Source of the DNA: Rhodobacter sp.
Lineage (GTDB): Bacteria; Pseudomonadota; Alphaproteobacteria; Rhodobacterales; Rhodobacteraceae
Direction: 5' to 3'
Assembly: GCA_020250125.1 (NCBI GenBank)
Contig: JADCEL010000096.1
Coordinates: 1 to 55,559 of the forward strand
Length of the DNA stretch: 55,559 nucleotides
The notes under the pieces were generated by a model, which saw only the letters and a list, made by a program, of their open reading frames with translations, was not told the origin of the DNA and ran no database searches. The translations under genes were made by a program, and so were the position numbers. Numbering within the stretch: position 1 is the stretch's first letter; each line of letters opens with the position of its first letter. Of this stretch, positions 8,195 through 16,382 are shown in pieces.

Positions 8195-9130
8195 TCAGGC
8201 ACGGGGATGGGCCTTTTCATACACTTCCATGATCCGCGCCGCATCCACAGCCGTGTAGGCCTGGGTCGTGGACAGCGAGGCGTGGCCAAGCAATTGCTGG
8301 ATCGTGCGCAGATCGCCGCCCGCCGACAGCAGATGCGTCGCGAAGGAATGGCGCATCGCATGGGGGGTGGCCGTGGCCGGAAGGCCCAGCTGCAGCCGGG
8401 CCGATTCCATCGCCCTGGCAATCAGGCGCGGGTTCAGCGCCCCGCCGCGCGCACCGCGAAACAAAGGCCCGGCCGGGGCAAGATCAAAGGGAACCAGCGC
8501 GGCATAGCGGGCAACAGCAGCGCGGGCCGCCGGAATGACCGGGACCAGCCGCGTCTTGCCGCCCTTGCCGGTGATGCGCAGCACCTCGGGCAGCGGGCTT
8601 GCGGCACCGGTCAGCCCGGTGGCTTCGGAAATGCGCAGGCCACAGCCATAAAGCAGCGTGACGACGGCGGCATCGCGGGCCGCGATCCAGTCTTCGCGGG
8701 CCTGGGTTTCCACGCGGCTGATCATGTCGCGCGCGCCGTCCTCGGACAGCGGGCGGGGCAGGGACCGGCGGTATTTCGGCCCGCGCGCCGACAGGACCGC
8801 TGTGGCATCAATGCCCTCACGCTCTGCCAGCCAGCCCGTGAATCCCTTGACAGCCGACAGCGCCCGCGCCAGCGACCGCGGCCCAAGGCCGCGCGCCCGC
8901 TCATGGGCCATCCAGGCGCGCAGATCGGCCTGCGGTACGGTCAGCAAGGCCCCGGTTCCCGCGGCCGCGCCGTGGTGGCGGGCCAGAAAATCCATATAGC
9001 GCGCCACATCGGCGCCATAGGCGGTAACGGTACGGGCCGCAGCCCCGTCCAGCGCCCGGATATGCGTCAGCCACTGCGCCAGCGCCGCCCGCTGGCCGGG
9101 GCTGGCCGCCGTCAGGCCGCCGCCGGTCAT
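8195..9130 (-). CDS. xerC: Site-specific tyrosine recombinase XerC
   Basis: 311 residues. An N-terminal SAM-like core-binding domain (~1-110) is followed by the tyrosine recombinase catalytic domain. Catalytic residues are visible in order: Arg in CGLRISEA, Lys in GKGGKTRL, HAMRHSF (HxxR), LGHASLSTTQAYT (His and nucleophilic Tyr). With XerD it resolves chromosome dimers at dif. Its ATG overlaps the stop of the upstream DUF484 gene by four bases. That coupling of DUF484 and xerC is well known in proteobacteria and supports XerC over a mobile-element integrase. Confidence 0.93.
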   Translation of the reverse strand: MTGGGLTAASPGQRAALAQWLTHIRALDGAAARTVTAYGADVARYMDFLARHHGAAAGTGALLTVPQADLRAWMAHERARGLGPRSLARALSAVKGFTGWLAEREGIDATAVLSARGPKYRRSLPRPLSEDGARDMISRVETQAREDWIAARDAAVVTLLYGCGLRISEATGLTGAASPLPEVLRITGKGGKTRLVPVIPAARAAVARYAALVPFDLAPAGPLFRGARGGALNPRLIARAMESARLQLGLPATATPHAMRHSFATHLLSAGGDLRTIQQLLGHASLSTTQAYTAVDAARIMEVYEKAHPRA

Positions 9131-9876
9131 GGCAGCCAGCGGCGCATCGCCCGCTCGACCACGCCGCCGAAGAAGCCCAGCAGGTCGGTGCCCTGCGCCG
9201 CCCTGAAGCGGTAGGGGTCGCCCGCGCCCAGGGCCAGAAGGCCGGGCAGGCGGCCTTCGCCAAAGTCAAGCCGCAGCAGCGCCTCGGACAGGATCGCGTC
9301 GGCCTGCGCGCCATAAGGCAGGTCGGAACCGGCGGGCCTCTGGCGCAGGGTCACCGGTCGCGGCGGTGCCCCGGTGCCGGTTCCAAGATAGGCGGCGACA
9401 AAGCCGGGCGCGGTCACGCACAGCGTTGATCCGGGCCGCTGCAGGGCCGGGTCCTGGGGGGTCTGACGGCTTTCCAGCACCAGCCGCGCGCAGTCCACGC
9501 GCAGGGTTTGCGCCACGTCGCTGCCCAGCGTCCGCAGGAAGGCCTCGAAGGTACCGGGGGTCAGCAGTTGCAGCGTTGCGCGATGCACCTGATTGGTGCC
9601 GGCCAGGTTTTCATAGACCGCCGCGATGACCGAACGGTGCGTATCCTCCAGCCGGCCCAGCCGGGCTTCCATCCGGTCCATCGCCATGCCGCGCAGGTCC
9701 ACGACGTTCGATCCCATGGCCCGGTCGCTGGCCGCGACCAGGGCTGCCATCACGGCGTGATCCTGCAGGACCGCCTCCGGCGAGGAAAGAATGATGTCGC
9801 GCAGGTCCTGCGCGATCATGCTGCGGTCCCCGGCGCTGACAGGGGGCTCGGGGTCCGGTCTGGCGTCATCACACAT
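9127..9876 (-). CDS. DUF484 family protein
   Basis: 249 residues from the ATG at 9876 (GGGATGTGA upstream); a longer frame upstream is not convincing coding. The order is a short N-terminal segment, helices (IAQDLRDIILSSPEAVLQDHAVMAALV), a coiled linker (~55-80), and a GAF-like C-terminal domain ending LLGFFGGVVERAMRRWL, the usual DUF484 signature tail. The family has a GAF-like fold and unknown function. It is almost always directly upstream of xerC, as here with a 4-base overlap, suggesting a link to chromosome segregation or recombinase expression. Confidence 0.88.
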   Translation of the reverse strand: MCDDARPDPEPPVSAGDRSMIAQDLRDIILSSPEAVLQDHAVMAALVAASDRAMGSNVVDLRGMAMDRMEARLGRLEDTHRSVIAAVYENLAGTNQVHRATLQLLTPGTFEAFLRTLGSDVAQTLRVDCARLVLESRQTPQDPALQRPGSTLCVTAPGFVAAYLGTGTGAPPRPVTLRQRPAGSDLPYGAQADAILSEALLRLDFGEGRLPGLLALGAGDPYRFRAAQGTDLLGFFGGVVERAMRRWLP

Positions 9877-9953
9877 GATGTCACATCCCGTTTCTGCCGA
9901 CTCCCGGCGGCGGTCGCGCCCCGGTGCCGGGCTGCGCAGCCGCCCGGAGCCGG

Positions 9954-10607
9954 TCAAAGAATCCTCTGCCCGGTCTTTGCCCAATCCGCCATGAACTGTT
10001 CCAGCCCCTTGTCGGTCAGCGGGTGGCTTGCCAGCGCCTTGATGACGGCTGGCGGTGCGGTCACGACATCGGCCCCGATCAGGGCACATTGCGAGACGTG
10101 GTTCGCCGTGCGGACCGATGCCGCAAGGATTTCTGTCGGGTAATCGTAGTTGTCGTAGATAAGGCGGATGTCGCTGATCAATTCCAGCCCGTCCATGTTG
10201 ATGTCATCCAGCCGCCCGATGAAGGGGCTGATGAAGGTGGCCCCGGCCTTGGCCGCAATCAGCGCCTGGTTGGCCGAAAAGCACAGCGTGACATTGACCT
10301 TGATCCCGTCCTTGGACAGAACCTTGCAGGTCTTCAGCCCGTCCCAGGTCAGCGGCACCTTGACCGCGATGTTCGGCGCGATGTCTGCCAGCTTGCGGCC
10401 CTCGGCGATCATCTCGGGGGCTTTCAGGGCCACGACTTCCGCCGATACGGGGCCGCTGACCAGCGCGCAGATTTCCCGGGTGACTTCCAGGATGTCGCGT
10501 CCCGATTTCAGGATCAGCGACGGGTTGGTGGTGACACCGTCCACCATGCCAAGATCGTTCAGTTCGGCAATGGCCTGTACATCGGCGGTATCCACAAAGA
10601 ATTTCAT
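9954..10607 (-). CDS. fsa: Fructose-6-phosphate aldolase / small transaldolase
   Basis: 217 residues, the length of the compact transaldolase subfamily (TalC/Fsa). It starts [13 protein letters not shown] and carries [10 protein letters not shown], the Schiff-base lysine region [13 protein letters not shown], and the conserved [11 protein letters not shown]. Members either cleave fructose-6-phosphate to dihydroxyacetone and glyceraldehyde-3-phosphate or act as true transaldolases in the pentose phosphate pathway. Sequence alone does not settle which. It is convergent with nothing and divergent from priA, which shares the ~90-bp upstream region. Confidence 0.88.
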   Translation of the reverse strand: MKFFVDTADVQAIAELNDLGMVDGVTTNPSLILKSGRDILEVTREICALVSGPVSAEVVALKAPEMIAEGRKLADIAPNIAVKVPLTWDGLKTCKVLSKDGIKVNVTLCFSANQALIAAKAGATFISPFIGRLDDINMDGLELISDIRLIYDNYDYPTEILAASVRTANHVSQCALIGADVVTAPPAVIKALASHPLTDKGLEQFMADWAKTGQRIL

Positions 10608-10698
10608 CGGGCTTTGGTCCTTGATCCTGATCGGGGTTGCGGGGGGTGCGGCCCCGTATTAGCGCAAGACGAAGGCTGGCGAAAGGTTGGCATGTCCC

Positions 10699-12900
10699 GT
10701 GGCGGATCAAGTCTTTTGCGAAGGCGCGCGCGTTGGCGTGGTAACGACCGAACCGCTGGGCGGGATGGCGGGCCTTCTGGATTACCGCGCACCCGGCGGC
10801 GGCTGCGGCACGGGCGATTTCGTCGAGGTGCCGCTGGGGCCGCGCCGGGTACTGGGCGTGGTCTGGGGGCCGGGCGCGGGCGGGATCGACGCATCGAAGC
10901 TGCGGTCGGTCCTGCGGGTGATGGATGCCGCCCCGATGCGCGAAGAGCTGCGCCAGTTCCTGAGCCGCGCCTCTGACTATACGCTGACGCCGCTGCCTGC
11001 GATGCTGCGGCTGGCCACGCGCGCGCCCGGTCTGGGTGAGCCGCCCGCACTGCGGCGCGTGCTGCGCCCCGGTCCTGACCTGCCCGAGCGGATGACAGAG
11101 GCGCGGGGCCGCGTCATGGCCGCGCTGGGCGGGTTCGGCGGCGCGGCGGTGACGCTGGGCGAGCTGGCCGCGCAGGCCGGGGTGACGGCATCTGTCATCA
11201 AGGGGCTGGTCAAGGCCGGGGCGGTGCTGGAGGAAGACGCGCCGCGCGACCTGCCCTATCCCCGGCTTCATCCCGACCTGCCGGGCGTGACGCTGGCCGG
11301 GGATCAGGTGGCGGCGGCCGATGCCCTGATCGCCGCCGTGGCGCTGGGCGGTTATTCCACCACGCTGCTGAAGGGTGTCACCGGGTCGGGCAAGACCGAA
11401 GTCTATCTGGAGGCGGTGGCCGAATGCCTGCGGGCGGGGCGGCAGGCATTGGTCCTGCTGCCGGAAATCGCCTTGACGGCGGATTTCCTGACGCGGGTCG
11501 AGGCGCGTTTCGGCGCGCGGCCCGCCGAATGGCATTCCGGCGTGACCGTCACCGAACGCCGCCGGGTCTGGCGGATGCTGGCCACAGGGCAGGCGCAGCT
11601 TGTGGTGGGGGCGCGCTCGGCGCTGTTCCTGCCGTTTCAGCAGTTGGGGCTGATCGTGGTCGATGAGGAACACGATCCCAGCTACAAGCAGGAAGAGGGC
11701 GTTCTGTACCACGCCCGCGACATGGCGGTGCTGCGCGCGGCGATCTGTGGCGCACCGGTGGTGCTGGCCTCGGCCACGCCCAGCCTGGAAAGCTGGGCCA
11801 ATGCCGAAGCGGGGAAATATGCGCGCCTTGATCTGTGCGCCCGCTTCGGGTCCGCAGAGTTGCCCGAGATACGGGCCATCGACATGCGCAGCGAAAAGCT
11901 GCCCCCGGACCGCTGGATTTCCGACACGCTGGCGGCGGCGGTGACGGCCGGCCTTGCGCGCGGGGAACAGGCGCTGCTGTTTCTGAACCGGCGCGGCTAT
12001 GCGCCGGTCACGCTGTGCCGGGCCTGCGGGCATCAGGTGGGCTGCGATGACTGCGATGCGCGCATGGTGGAACACCGCTTTCTCAGGCGGCTGGTCTGCC
12101 ACCAGTGCGGGGCCACGAAACCCGTTCCGCTGGCCTGCCCCGCCTGCCGGGCCGAAGGCCGCATGGCCCCGGTCGGCCCCGGCGTGGAACGCATGGCGGA
12201 AGAGGTGGCGGCCCGCTTCCCCGAGGCGCGGGTTGCGGTGCTGTCATCTGACCTGTTCGGATCGGCGCGCGCCCTGAAGGATCAGATCGGGCTGATCGCG
12301 GCGGGCGGGGCCGACATCATCATCGGCACCCAGATCGTGGCCAAGGGGCATAACTTTCCGCTGCTGACGCTGGTGGGCGTGATCGATGCCGACCTTGGCC
12401 TGCAGGGGTCTGACCTGCGCGCGGCGGAACGCACCTTTCAGTTGATGCACCAGGTGGCGGGCCGGGCCGGGCGCGCCGGGCGCAAGGGTGTTGCGCTGCT
12501 GCAAAGTTTCCAGCCCGGACATCCGGTGATCCGGGCCATTCTGGCCGGCGATGAAGAGGCGTTCTGGCGCGCCGAGGCCGACGGGCGCCGGGCGGCGGGC
12601 GTGCCCCCCTACGGGCGCATGGCCGGGATCATCCTGTCGTCGCCCGATGTGACCCGGATCTTCGACATCGGCAACGAGCTGGCGCGGCGTGACGCGCCGC
12701 TGCGCCGGATCGGGGCGCAGGTTTTCGGCCCGGCCCCGGCACCGATTGCGCGGGTGCGCGGGCGCCACCGCGTGCGGCTGCTGGTCAAGGCCGACAAGAC
12801 CGCACCCCTGCAGCAGGCCCTGGCAGACTGGGTGGCGCAGATAAAGCTGCCTGCCAATGTGCGTCTGGCCATCGACATCGATCCGCAGAGCTTTCTGTAG
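10699..12900 (+). CDS. priA: Primosomal protein N' (PriA) replication-restart helicase
   Basis: About 733 residues from the GTG at 10699, placed 12 bases after GAAAGG; a TTG at 10687 is the alternative. An N-terminal 3'-DNA binding domain (ARVGVVTTEPL...LDYRAPGG) is followed by helicase motifs: Walker A GVTGSGKTE, DEEH box VVDEEHDPSYKQ, and motif III ASATPSLES. The zinc-binding region carries eight cysteines (CRAC, CDDC, CHQC, CPAC). The C-terminal domain contains the helicase motif VAGRAGRAGRKG. PriA reloads the replisome at collapsed forks. Length is normal and all catalytic motifs are intact. Confidence 0.95.
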   Translation: MADQVFCEGARVGVVTTEPLGGMAGLLDYRAPGGGCGTGDFVEVPLGPRRVLGVVWGPGAGGIDASKLRSVLRVMDAAPMREELRQFLSRASDYTLTPLPAMLRLATRAPGLGEPPALRRVLRPGPDLPERMTEARGRVMAALGGFGGAAVTLGELAAQAGVTASVIKGLVKAGAVLEEDAPRDLPYPRLHPDLPGVTLAGDQVAAADALIAAVALGGYSTTLLKGVTGSGKTEVYLEAVAECLRAGRQALVLLPEIALTADFLTRVEARFGARPAEWHSGVTVTERRRVWRMLATGQAQLVVGARSALFLPFQQLGLIVVDEEHDPSYKQEEGVLYHARDMAVLRAAICGAPVVLASATPSLESWANAEAGKYARLDLCARFGSAELPEIRAIDMRSEKLPPDRWISDTLAAAVTAGLARGEQALLFLNRRGYAPVTLCRACGHQVGCDDCDARMVEHRFLRRLVCHQCGATKPVPLACPACRAEGRMAPVGPGVERMAEEVAARFPEARVAVLSSDLFGSARALKDQIGLIAAGGADIIIGTQIVAKGHNFPLLTLVGVIDADLGLQGSDLRAAERTFQLMHQVAGRAGRAGRKGVALLQSFQPGHPVIRAILAGDEEAFWRAEADGRRAAGVPPYGRMAGIILSSPDVTRIFDIGNELARRDAPLRRIGAQVFGPAPAPIARVRGRHRVRLLVKADKTAPLQQALADWVAQIKLPANVRLAIDIDPQSFL

Positions 12901-12917
12901 GCAGTAGAGGCTGCTTT

Positions 12918-13020
12918 GGCTGATGACTTTGCCGCACCCGGCGCATCGGTCAGTGTTTGGCGGTACCATGATGGGCTGGTTGCATTCGTAAAGGACCGTT
13001 GGCCTGCAACCGCGCGGCAC
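12918..13020 (-). pseudogene. Possible zinc-ribbon protein remnant
   Basis: The minus strand reads PTVLYECNQPIMVPPNTDRC followed by AGCGKVI, with C-x2-C spacing and a composition unlike random high-GC shadow sequence. It sits between the priA stop and the TAC island. The frame continues into priA antisense only because stops are rare there, so no complete gene exists. It may be a fragment left by insertion of the neighbouring low-GC island. Confidence 0.3.
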
Positions 13021-13050
13021 CTTGACCTTTCCTCAACAGATTGCCACTTT

Positions 13051-13082
13051 ACTTGGCAGGCAAGTTAAGGCTTATCTTAACT
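13051..13082. promoter_or_regulatory. Two overlapping palindromes upstream of the TAC operon
   Basis: ACTTG-gcagg-CAAGT (13051-13065) is a perfect inverted repeat. It overlaps a second perfect one, AGTTAAG-gcttat-CTTAACT (13063-13082), with 7-bp arms and a 6-bp spacer. They end 18 bases before the proposed toxin start at 13100. The position and symmetry are those expected of operators bound by the Xre-type antitoxin for autoregulation. Binding is inference. Confidence 0.6.
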
Positions 13083-13099
13083 CATGTGTGGAACTGCTG

Positions 13100-13516
13100 A
13101 TGCAGATTGAGGGTTACACACCACTCGGGAAACCCCATGAGACGGACGAACTGCACATGTGGGTTTCTCAAACGGTGGTCGACTTTCTGCAGGCAGAGCG
13201 ACGTGGAGCAAACAGACAGCATGTGGATAAGGTGGTGATGACACTTGGGAACCTCGGCCGCAACGGCTTTAGGGACCTGAGCAACAGTACCTTGTTCGTC
13301 TATGAGGGGCGGTTTCCCGCTGGAAGGCCGGGTATGGCGGAGATGGCGGTGTACGCAGCGAAGTCTAACCAGCTCCGCATCTACGGTGGCATTGTGCGGA
13401 TCAAGGGCCAGTCAGTTTTTCTGTGTCCCGAGGGCGCAGTGAAGAAACAGAACAAGGCAGACCAAGCGCAACTCAAACGGGTTGCCAGGATTTTGGGAGA
13501 ATACCATGAACGCTGA
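13100..13516 (+). CDS. Putative RelE/HigB-like toxin of a toxin-antitoxin-chaperone module
   Basis: 138 residues from the ATG at 13100, which has GTGGAA seven bases upstream. A TTG at 13022 would give 164 residues but would put the operator-like palindromes inside the gene. N-terminal helices (~15-55) precede a strand-rich core: LFVYEGRFPA, NQLRIYGGIVR, SVFLCPEGAVKKQNKADQAQL. The last part resembles the phage Gp49/HigB pattern in which a basic FxKKxxKxP loop follows the final strand, suggesting an mRNA interferase fold. The resemblance is weak. The toxin assignment leans on the downstream Xre antitoxin, with which it overlaps by 11 bases. GC is visibly lower than in flanking genes. Confidence 0.6.
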   Translation: MQIEGYTPLGKPHETDELHMWVSQTVVDFLQAERRGANRQHVDKVVMTLGNLGRNGFRDLSNSTLFVYEGRFPAGRPGMAEMAVYAAKSNQLRIYGGIVRIKGQSVFLCPEGAVKKQNKADQAQLKRVARILGEYHER

Positions 13517-13919
13517 CTGGGACATTCTGGGGCCGATGGACGAAACCGAGCGCATTGACCTGGTTGCTGGTGGTCTGGCCGTGTCGGTTCAACTCGCTTT
13601 GCAGAAGGCGATGGTGCGGGGTGGCGTGACGCAGAAGGAACTCGCCGAGAGGATGGGCGTTTCTCCTGCCCGTGTCTCGCAGTATCTGTCCGCGCACGGT
13701 CGGAACCTGACCCTGCAAGTGCTTGGTCGGATCGCCCATGCGCTGGGTGAGGACTTCGAGTTTGTCTCCCTTTACGATCTGCGTGATTTGAAGGCGAGAG
13801 CGAAGGGCAAGGACCGTCAAGTCCTGCAGCACCTTGCCGTTGCCTATGACAACGACAGGAGCCCTTGGACGGACTTGACGGCCAACATCAACAAGTTCCC
13901 GGAGAAGATTGTGGCATGA
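13506..13919 (+). CDS. Xre/HigA-type antitoxin with helix-turn-helix
   Basis: 137 residues from the ATG at 13506, with GGGAG upstream inside the toxin's last codons. Residues ~30-87 form a clear HTH (VTQKELAERMGVSPARVSQYLS). The C-terminal ~45 residues are hydrophilic and end with an aromatic-containing tail (SPWTDLTANINKF). In known TAC systems the antitoxin has a C-terminal chaperone-addiction region that makes it depend on a SecB-like chaperone; this tail could be one. The stop overlaps the next start as ATGA. It likely represses its own operon through the palindromes at 13051-13082. Confidence 0.78.
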   Translation: MNADWDILGPMDETERIDLVAGGLAVSVQLALQKAMVRGGVTQKELAERMGVSPARVSQYLSAHGRNLTLQVLGRIAHALGEDFEFVSLYDLRDLKARAKGKDRQVLQHLAVAYDNDRSPWTDLTANINKFPEKIVA

Positions 13920-14404
13920 CGAAGGACGTTGCGGCACGCACCAGCGATTTCAACCCCTCCAGCGAGGGCTTCGACGCTGCAACGTATGAGAGTGTTGCCC
14001 GCAGCGCCAGCCTGCGCGAGGTTCGCCTCGTGAACAGCGCTTACAGCGCCAAGGTCATGAGCTTCATGGCCTTGGAACTCGGACATGGGACGGAGCTGAA
14101 GCAGTCCTACGCCGGAACTCCGTCCGGGCACTCTTTCATGTCGGAGCGGGGCATCGCCGTAGGCAGCTACCTTTGGACTGCCGAGGTTCGGGCCGGGCGA
14201 ACGAAGGCGATGAAGCTGTCAACCGAGTATATGGTGGCCTACAGCGGTCTGAAAGATGCGCCGGAGGACTATGTGGAACTCTACTTCAAGAAGCTGGCAC
14301 GATTCACCACCTACCCATATTTCCGCGCGCATTTTGCGATGCATGTGGCGGCTTCAGGGCTAATGTTGGCCCCGCTGCCGTCTTTGATGGATCGGGTTGA
14401 CTGA
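13916..14404 (+). CDS. SecB-like chaperone of the TAC module
   Basis: 162 residues, close to SecB length. Beta-strand-rich blocks (EVRLVNSAYSAKVMSFMAL, GSYLWTAEVRAG, MKLSTEYMVAYSG) lead into the SecB-type tail, KKLARFTTYPYFRAHFAMHV followed by PLPSL, matching the SecB pattern in which a YPYxRxxxxxxxxxxGxxPL stretch closes the fold. It overlaps the antitoxin stop by four bases, so it is translated with the toxin-antitoxin pair. Genuine export SecB is normally encoded elsewhere in alphaproteobacteria. A TA-linked SecB-like protein fits a chaperone that folds or protects the antitoxin (as Rv1957 does for HigA1 in Mycobacterium tuberculosis). Confidence 0.72.
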   Translation: MTKDVAARTSDFNPSSEGFDAATYESVARSASLREVRLVNSAYSAKVMSFMALELGHGTELKQSYAGTPSGHSFMSERGIAVGSYLWTAEVRAGRTKAMKLSTEYMVAYSGLKDAPEDYVELYFKKLARFTTYPYFRAHFAMHVAASGLMLAPLPSLMDRVD

Positions 14405-14413
14405 GCCCCAGCG

Positions 14414-15268
14414 TCAAAGCCGCGTCAGCATAACCCCGGCCACGATGGTCAGCGCTGCCAGCGCCTTGCCGCCCGTCATCCGTTCGCCAAAGGCCAGCCA
14501 GCCGATCAGGACGGCAAACAGGATCGAGGTTTCGCGCAGCGCCGCCACCAGGGCGATGGGGGCAACGGTCATGGCCCAGATCGAAATCGCATAGGCCCCA
14601 TAGGATGCGGCGGCGGCGAACAGCCCGGTCATCCAGGCCCGCGCGCCGCGCGGCACCACGGCCCAGCCGCGCATCGCGATCATGCCGGTGGAAAAGAACA
14701 GCCCGTCCGCCACAAAGACCCAGGCAACATAGGCCACGGCATCGCCCGAGACGCGGGCACCAAGACCGTCGATCATCGTGTAGCTGGCCGTGGCCAGCGC
14801 CGAGCCAAGCGCGAAGGGCAGCATCCGGCGTTCCTCGCCATCTGAAAACACGCCGCGCGCCATCAGGGCGATGCCGCCGCCCAGCACCAGGATGCCCGCA
14901 TATTCCCAGCCCGTGACCTGATCGGCCAGAACCACCGCCCCGACCAGCGCCACGATCATCGGGGCGGCCCCCCGCGCGATCGGGTAGACCCGGCTCAGAT
15001 CGCCCCGGTCATAGGCATAGGTCAGAAAGAACTTGTAGCAGAAGTGGCAGCACCCGGCGGCCAGCACCCAGGGCCAGACCCCGGGGTCCGGCAGCGGGCG
15101 TGTGGCGGCAATGGCCAGCCCGATCGGCACCTCTCCCAGCGACAGGATCACCATTCCGCCCACCTTGGAGGTGCCGACCTTGATCAGGGCGTTCCACAGC
15201 GCGTGCAGGAAAGCGGCGGCCAGAACGGCCAGAAGGATACCGATGCTCACGCGGCTGCCCGTTGTCAT
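14414..15268 (-). CDS. EamA/DMT-family transporter
   Basis: 284 residues with ten predicted membrane helices in two EamA repeats (first half ending ~135, second from ~150). Typical features include LHALWNALIK near the start and ARGAAPMIVALVGAVVLADQ closing repeat one. Drug/metabolite transporters of this type move small metabolites or amino acids across the inner membrane; the substrate cannot be told. The 3' end lies 9 bases from the end of the SecB-like gene (convergent). The ATG at 15268 sits inside a Pho-box-like sequence and lacks a clear ribosome site, so the start is uncertain. Confidence 0.85.
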   Translation of the reverse strand: MTTGSRVSIGILLAVLAAAFLHALWNALIKVGTSKVGGMVILSLGEVPIGLAIAATRPLPDPGVWPWVLAAGCCHFCYKFFLTYAYDRGDLSRVYPIARGAAPMIVALVGAVVLADQVTGWEYAGILVLGGGIALMARGVFSDGEERRMLPFALGSALATASYTMIDGLGARVSGDAVAYVAWVFVADGLFFSTGMIAMRGWAVVPRGARAWMTGLFAAAASYGAYAISIWAMTVAPIALVAALRETSILFAVLIGWLAFGERMTGGKALAALTIVAGVMLTRL

Positions 15269-15283
15269 GAAACTGTCACAAGG
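15262..15283 (+). promoter_or_regulatory. Pho-box-like direct repeat
   Basis: TTGTCATGAAACTGTCACA consists of two TGTCA-containing half-sites 11 bases apart and closely follows the PhoB consensus. The first 16 bases are identical to the site at 46450. It overlaps the start of the EamA gene and lies ~140 bases before prmA, so which gene (if any) it controls is unclear. Confidence 0.4.
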
Positions 15284-15419
15284 GGGCTACAACCCGCCCG
15301 CGTCCGGCGCAAGTGTGGGCCCTTGGCAGATCGATACCCGCCGCAACCGTCCGGCCCGGCGCTTGACGCCGCCGTCTTGCGCAGGCTATCGCCGCCCCGA
15401 CCCAAGGAAGGATCGGCCC

Positions 15420-16289
15420 ATGCCCACCCATACCGCGCTGACCACCCTGGCGGGGCAGGACGCCGCCGAAGCCCTGGCCGCGGCCATGGAAGGCCTGACG
15501 CCGCCCCCCGCCGGGGTGGGCGTGTTCGAGATCGAGGACGGCTCGGGCCTGTGGGAGGTCGGCGGCTATTTTCTGGAAGCGCCCGATGACATCGCCCTGA
15601 CGCTGCTGGCGCTGGCGTTCAACGCGCAGCCCTTTGCGCTGTCCGAACTGCCGGAAACCGACTGGGTCGCAAAGGTGCGCCGCGAACTGACCCCGGTTGA
15701 GGCGGGGCGGTTCTTTGTCTATGGCAGCCATGACGCCGACAAGGTGCCCAAGGGGCGGATTGCCCTGCTGATCGAAGCGACGGTGGCCTTTGGCACCGGG
15801 CACCACGGCACGACACTGGGCTGTCTGCGGGCGCTTGACCGGCTGGTGGACGAAGGGTTCGTCGCACGGTCCGTGGCCGATATCGGCTGTGGCACCGCCG
15901 TGCTGGCGATGGCCGCCGCGCGGGTCTATCCCGGTCGGGTCATCGCCTCGGACATAGACGCGGTCGCGGTCGATGTCGCGCGGGCCAATGCGCAGATCAA
16001 CGGGCTGGCCGACCGCATCGACTGCCTGGAGGCCGCCGGTTTCGGGCATCCGCGTCTGGCCGCTGCGGCCCCCTTGGATCTGGTCTTCGCCAATATCCTG
16101 AAAGGCCCGCTGATCGAACTTGCCCCGGCGATGGCCGCCCATATCGCCGGGGGCGGGCTTGCCGTTCTGTCCGGGCTGCTGGTGGTGCAGGCCGAAGCCG
16201 TGCAGGCCGCCTATGTCGCGGCGGGCTTCACACTGCGCCAGCGCGAGGACATCGGCGAATGGTCAACGCTGGTTCTGCAGCGCGGCTGA
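15420..16289 (+). CDS. prmA: Ribosomal protein L11 methyltransferase PrmA
   Basis: 289 residues from the ATG at 15420 with an AAGGA-containing leader. An N-terminal L11-recognition domain (~1-95) is followed by a class I SAM methyltransferase. The family motif FGTGHHGTT is present (PrmA signature FGTGxHxTT), then motif I SVADIGCGTAVLAM, and DLVFANILKGPL (NIL motif). PrmA trimethylates L11 in the ribosomal stalk base. Length is typical. It is convergent with the DUF1127 gene. Confidence 0.92.
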   Translation: MPTHTALTTLAGQDAAEALAAAMEGLTPPPAGVGVFEIEDGSGLWEVGGYFLEAPDDIALTLLALAFNAQPFALSELPETDWVAKVRRELTPVEAGRFFVYGSHDADKVPKGRIALLIEATVAFGTGHHGTTLGCLRALDRLVDEGFVARSVADIGCGTAVLAMAAARVYPGRVIASDIDAVAVDVARANAQINGLADRIDCLEAAGFGHPRLAAAAPLDLVFANILKGPLIELAPAMAAHIAGGGLAVLSGLLVVQAEAVQAAYVAAGFTLRQREDIGEWSTLVLQRG

Positions 16290-16311
16290 CGGGTACTGCC
16301 CAAAGGCAGAG

Positions 16312-16337
16312 GGCCGCGTCCCTTTTGGGATGCGGCC
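16312..16337. terminator. Strong hairpin between convergent prmA and DUF1127 genes
   Basis: GGCCGCGTCCC and GGGATGCGGCC form an 11-bp stem (one G-T pair) around a TTTT loop. There is no T-tract on either side. Its place between convergent genes suggests a bidirectional transcript end or 3' stability element rather than a classic intrinsic terminator. Confidence 0.5.
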
Positions 16338-16382
16338 AGCGTCCGGCAATACGCCCCGGCGGGGCGCACGCTTTCTGCAAGC

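Noticed and set aside
12244-12917. Continuation of the zinc-ribbon-like minus-strand frame through the end of priA
   Set aside because: This part is the shadow of the priA coding sequence; only 12918-13020 lies outside priA and shows unusual composition.
13022-13027. TTGACC considered as a -35 box for the TAC operon
   Set aside because: No acceptable -10 element lies 16-18 bases downstream, so a promoter could not be assigned.
13022-13099. N-terminal extension of the toxin from a TTG at 13022
   Set aside because: It would place both palindromes inside coding sequence, uses a rare start without a ribosome site, and the extra residues lack domain character. Kept only as an alternative.
15102-15419. 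Upstream extension of prmA in frame to 15102
   Set aside because: It runs antisense through the EamA transporter gene and the PrmA homology begins at the ATG at 15420, which has its own leader.
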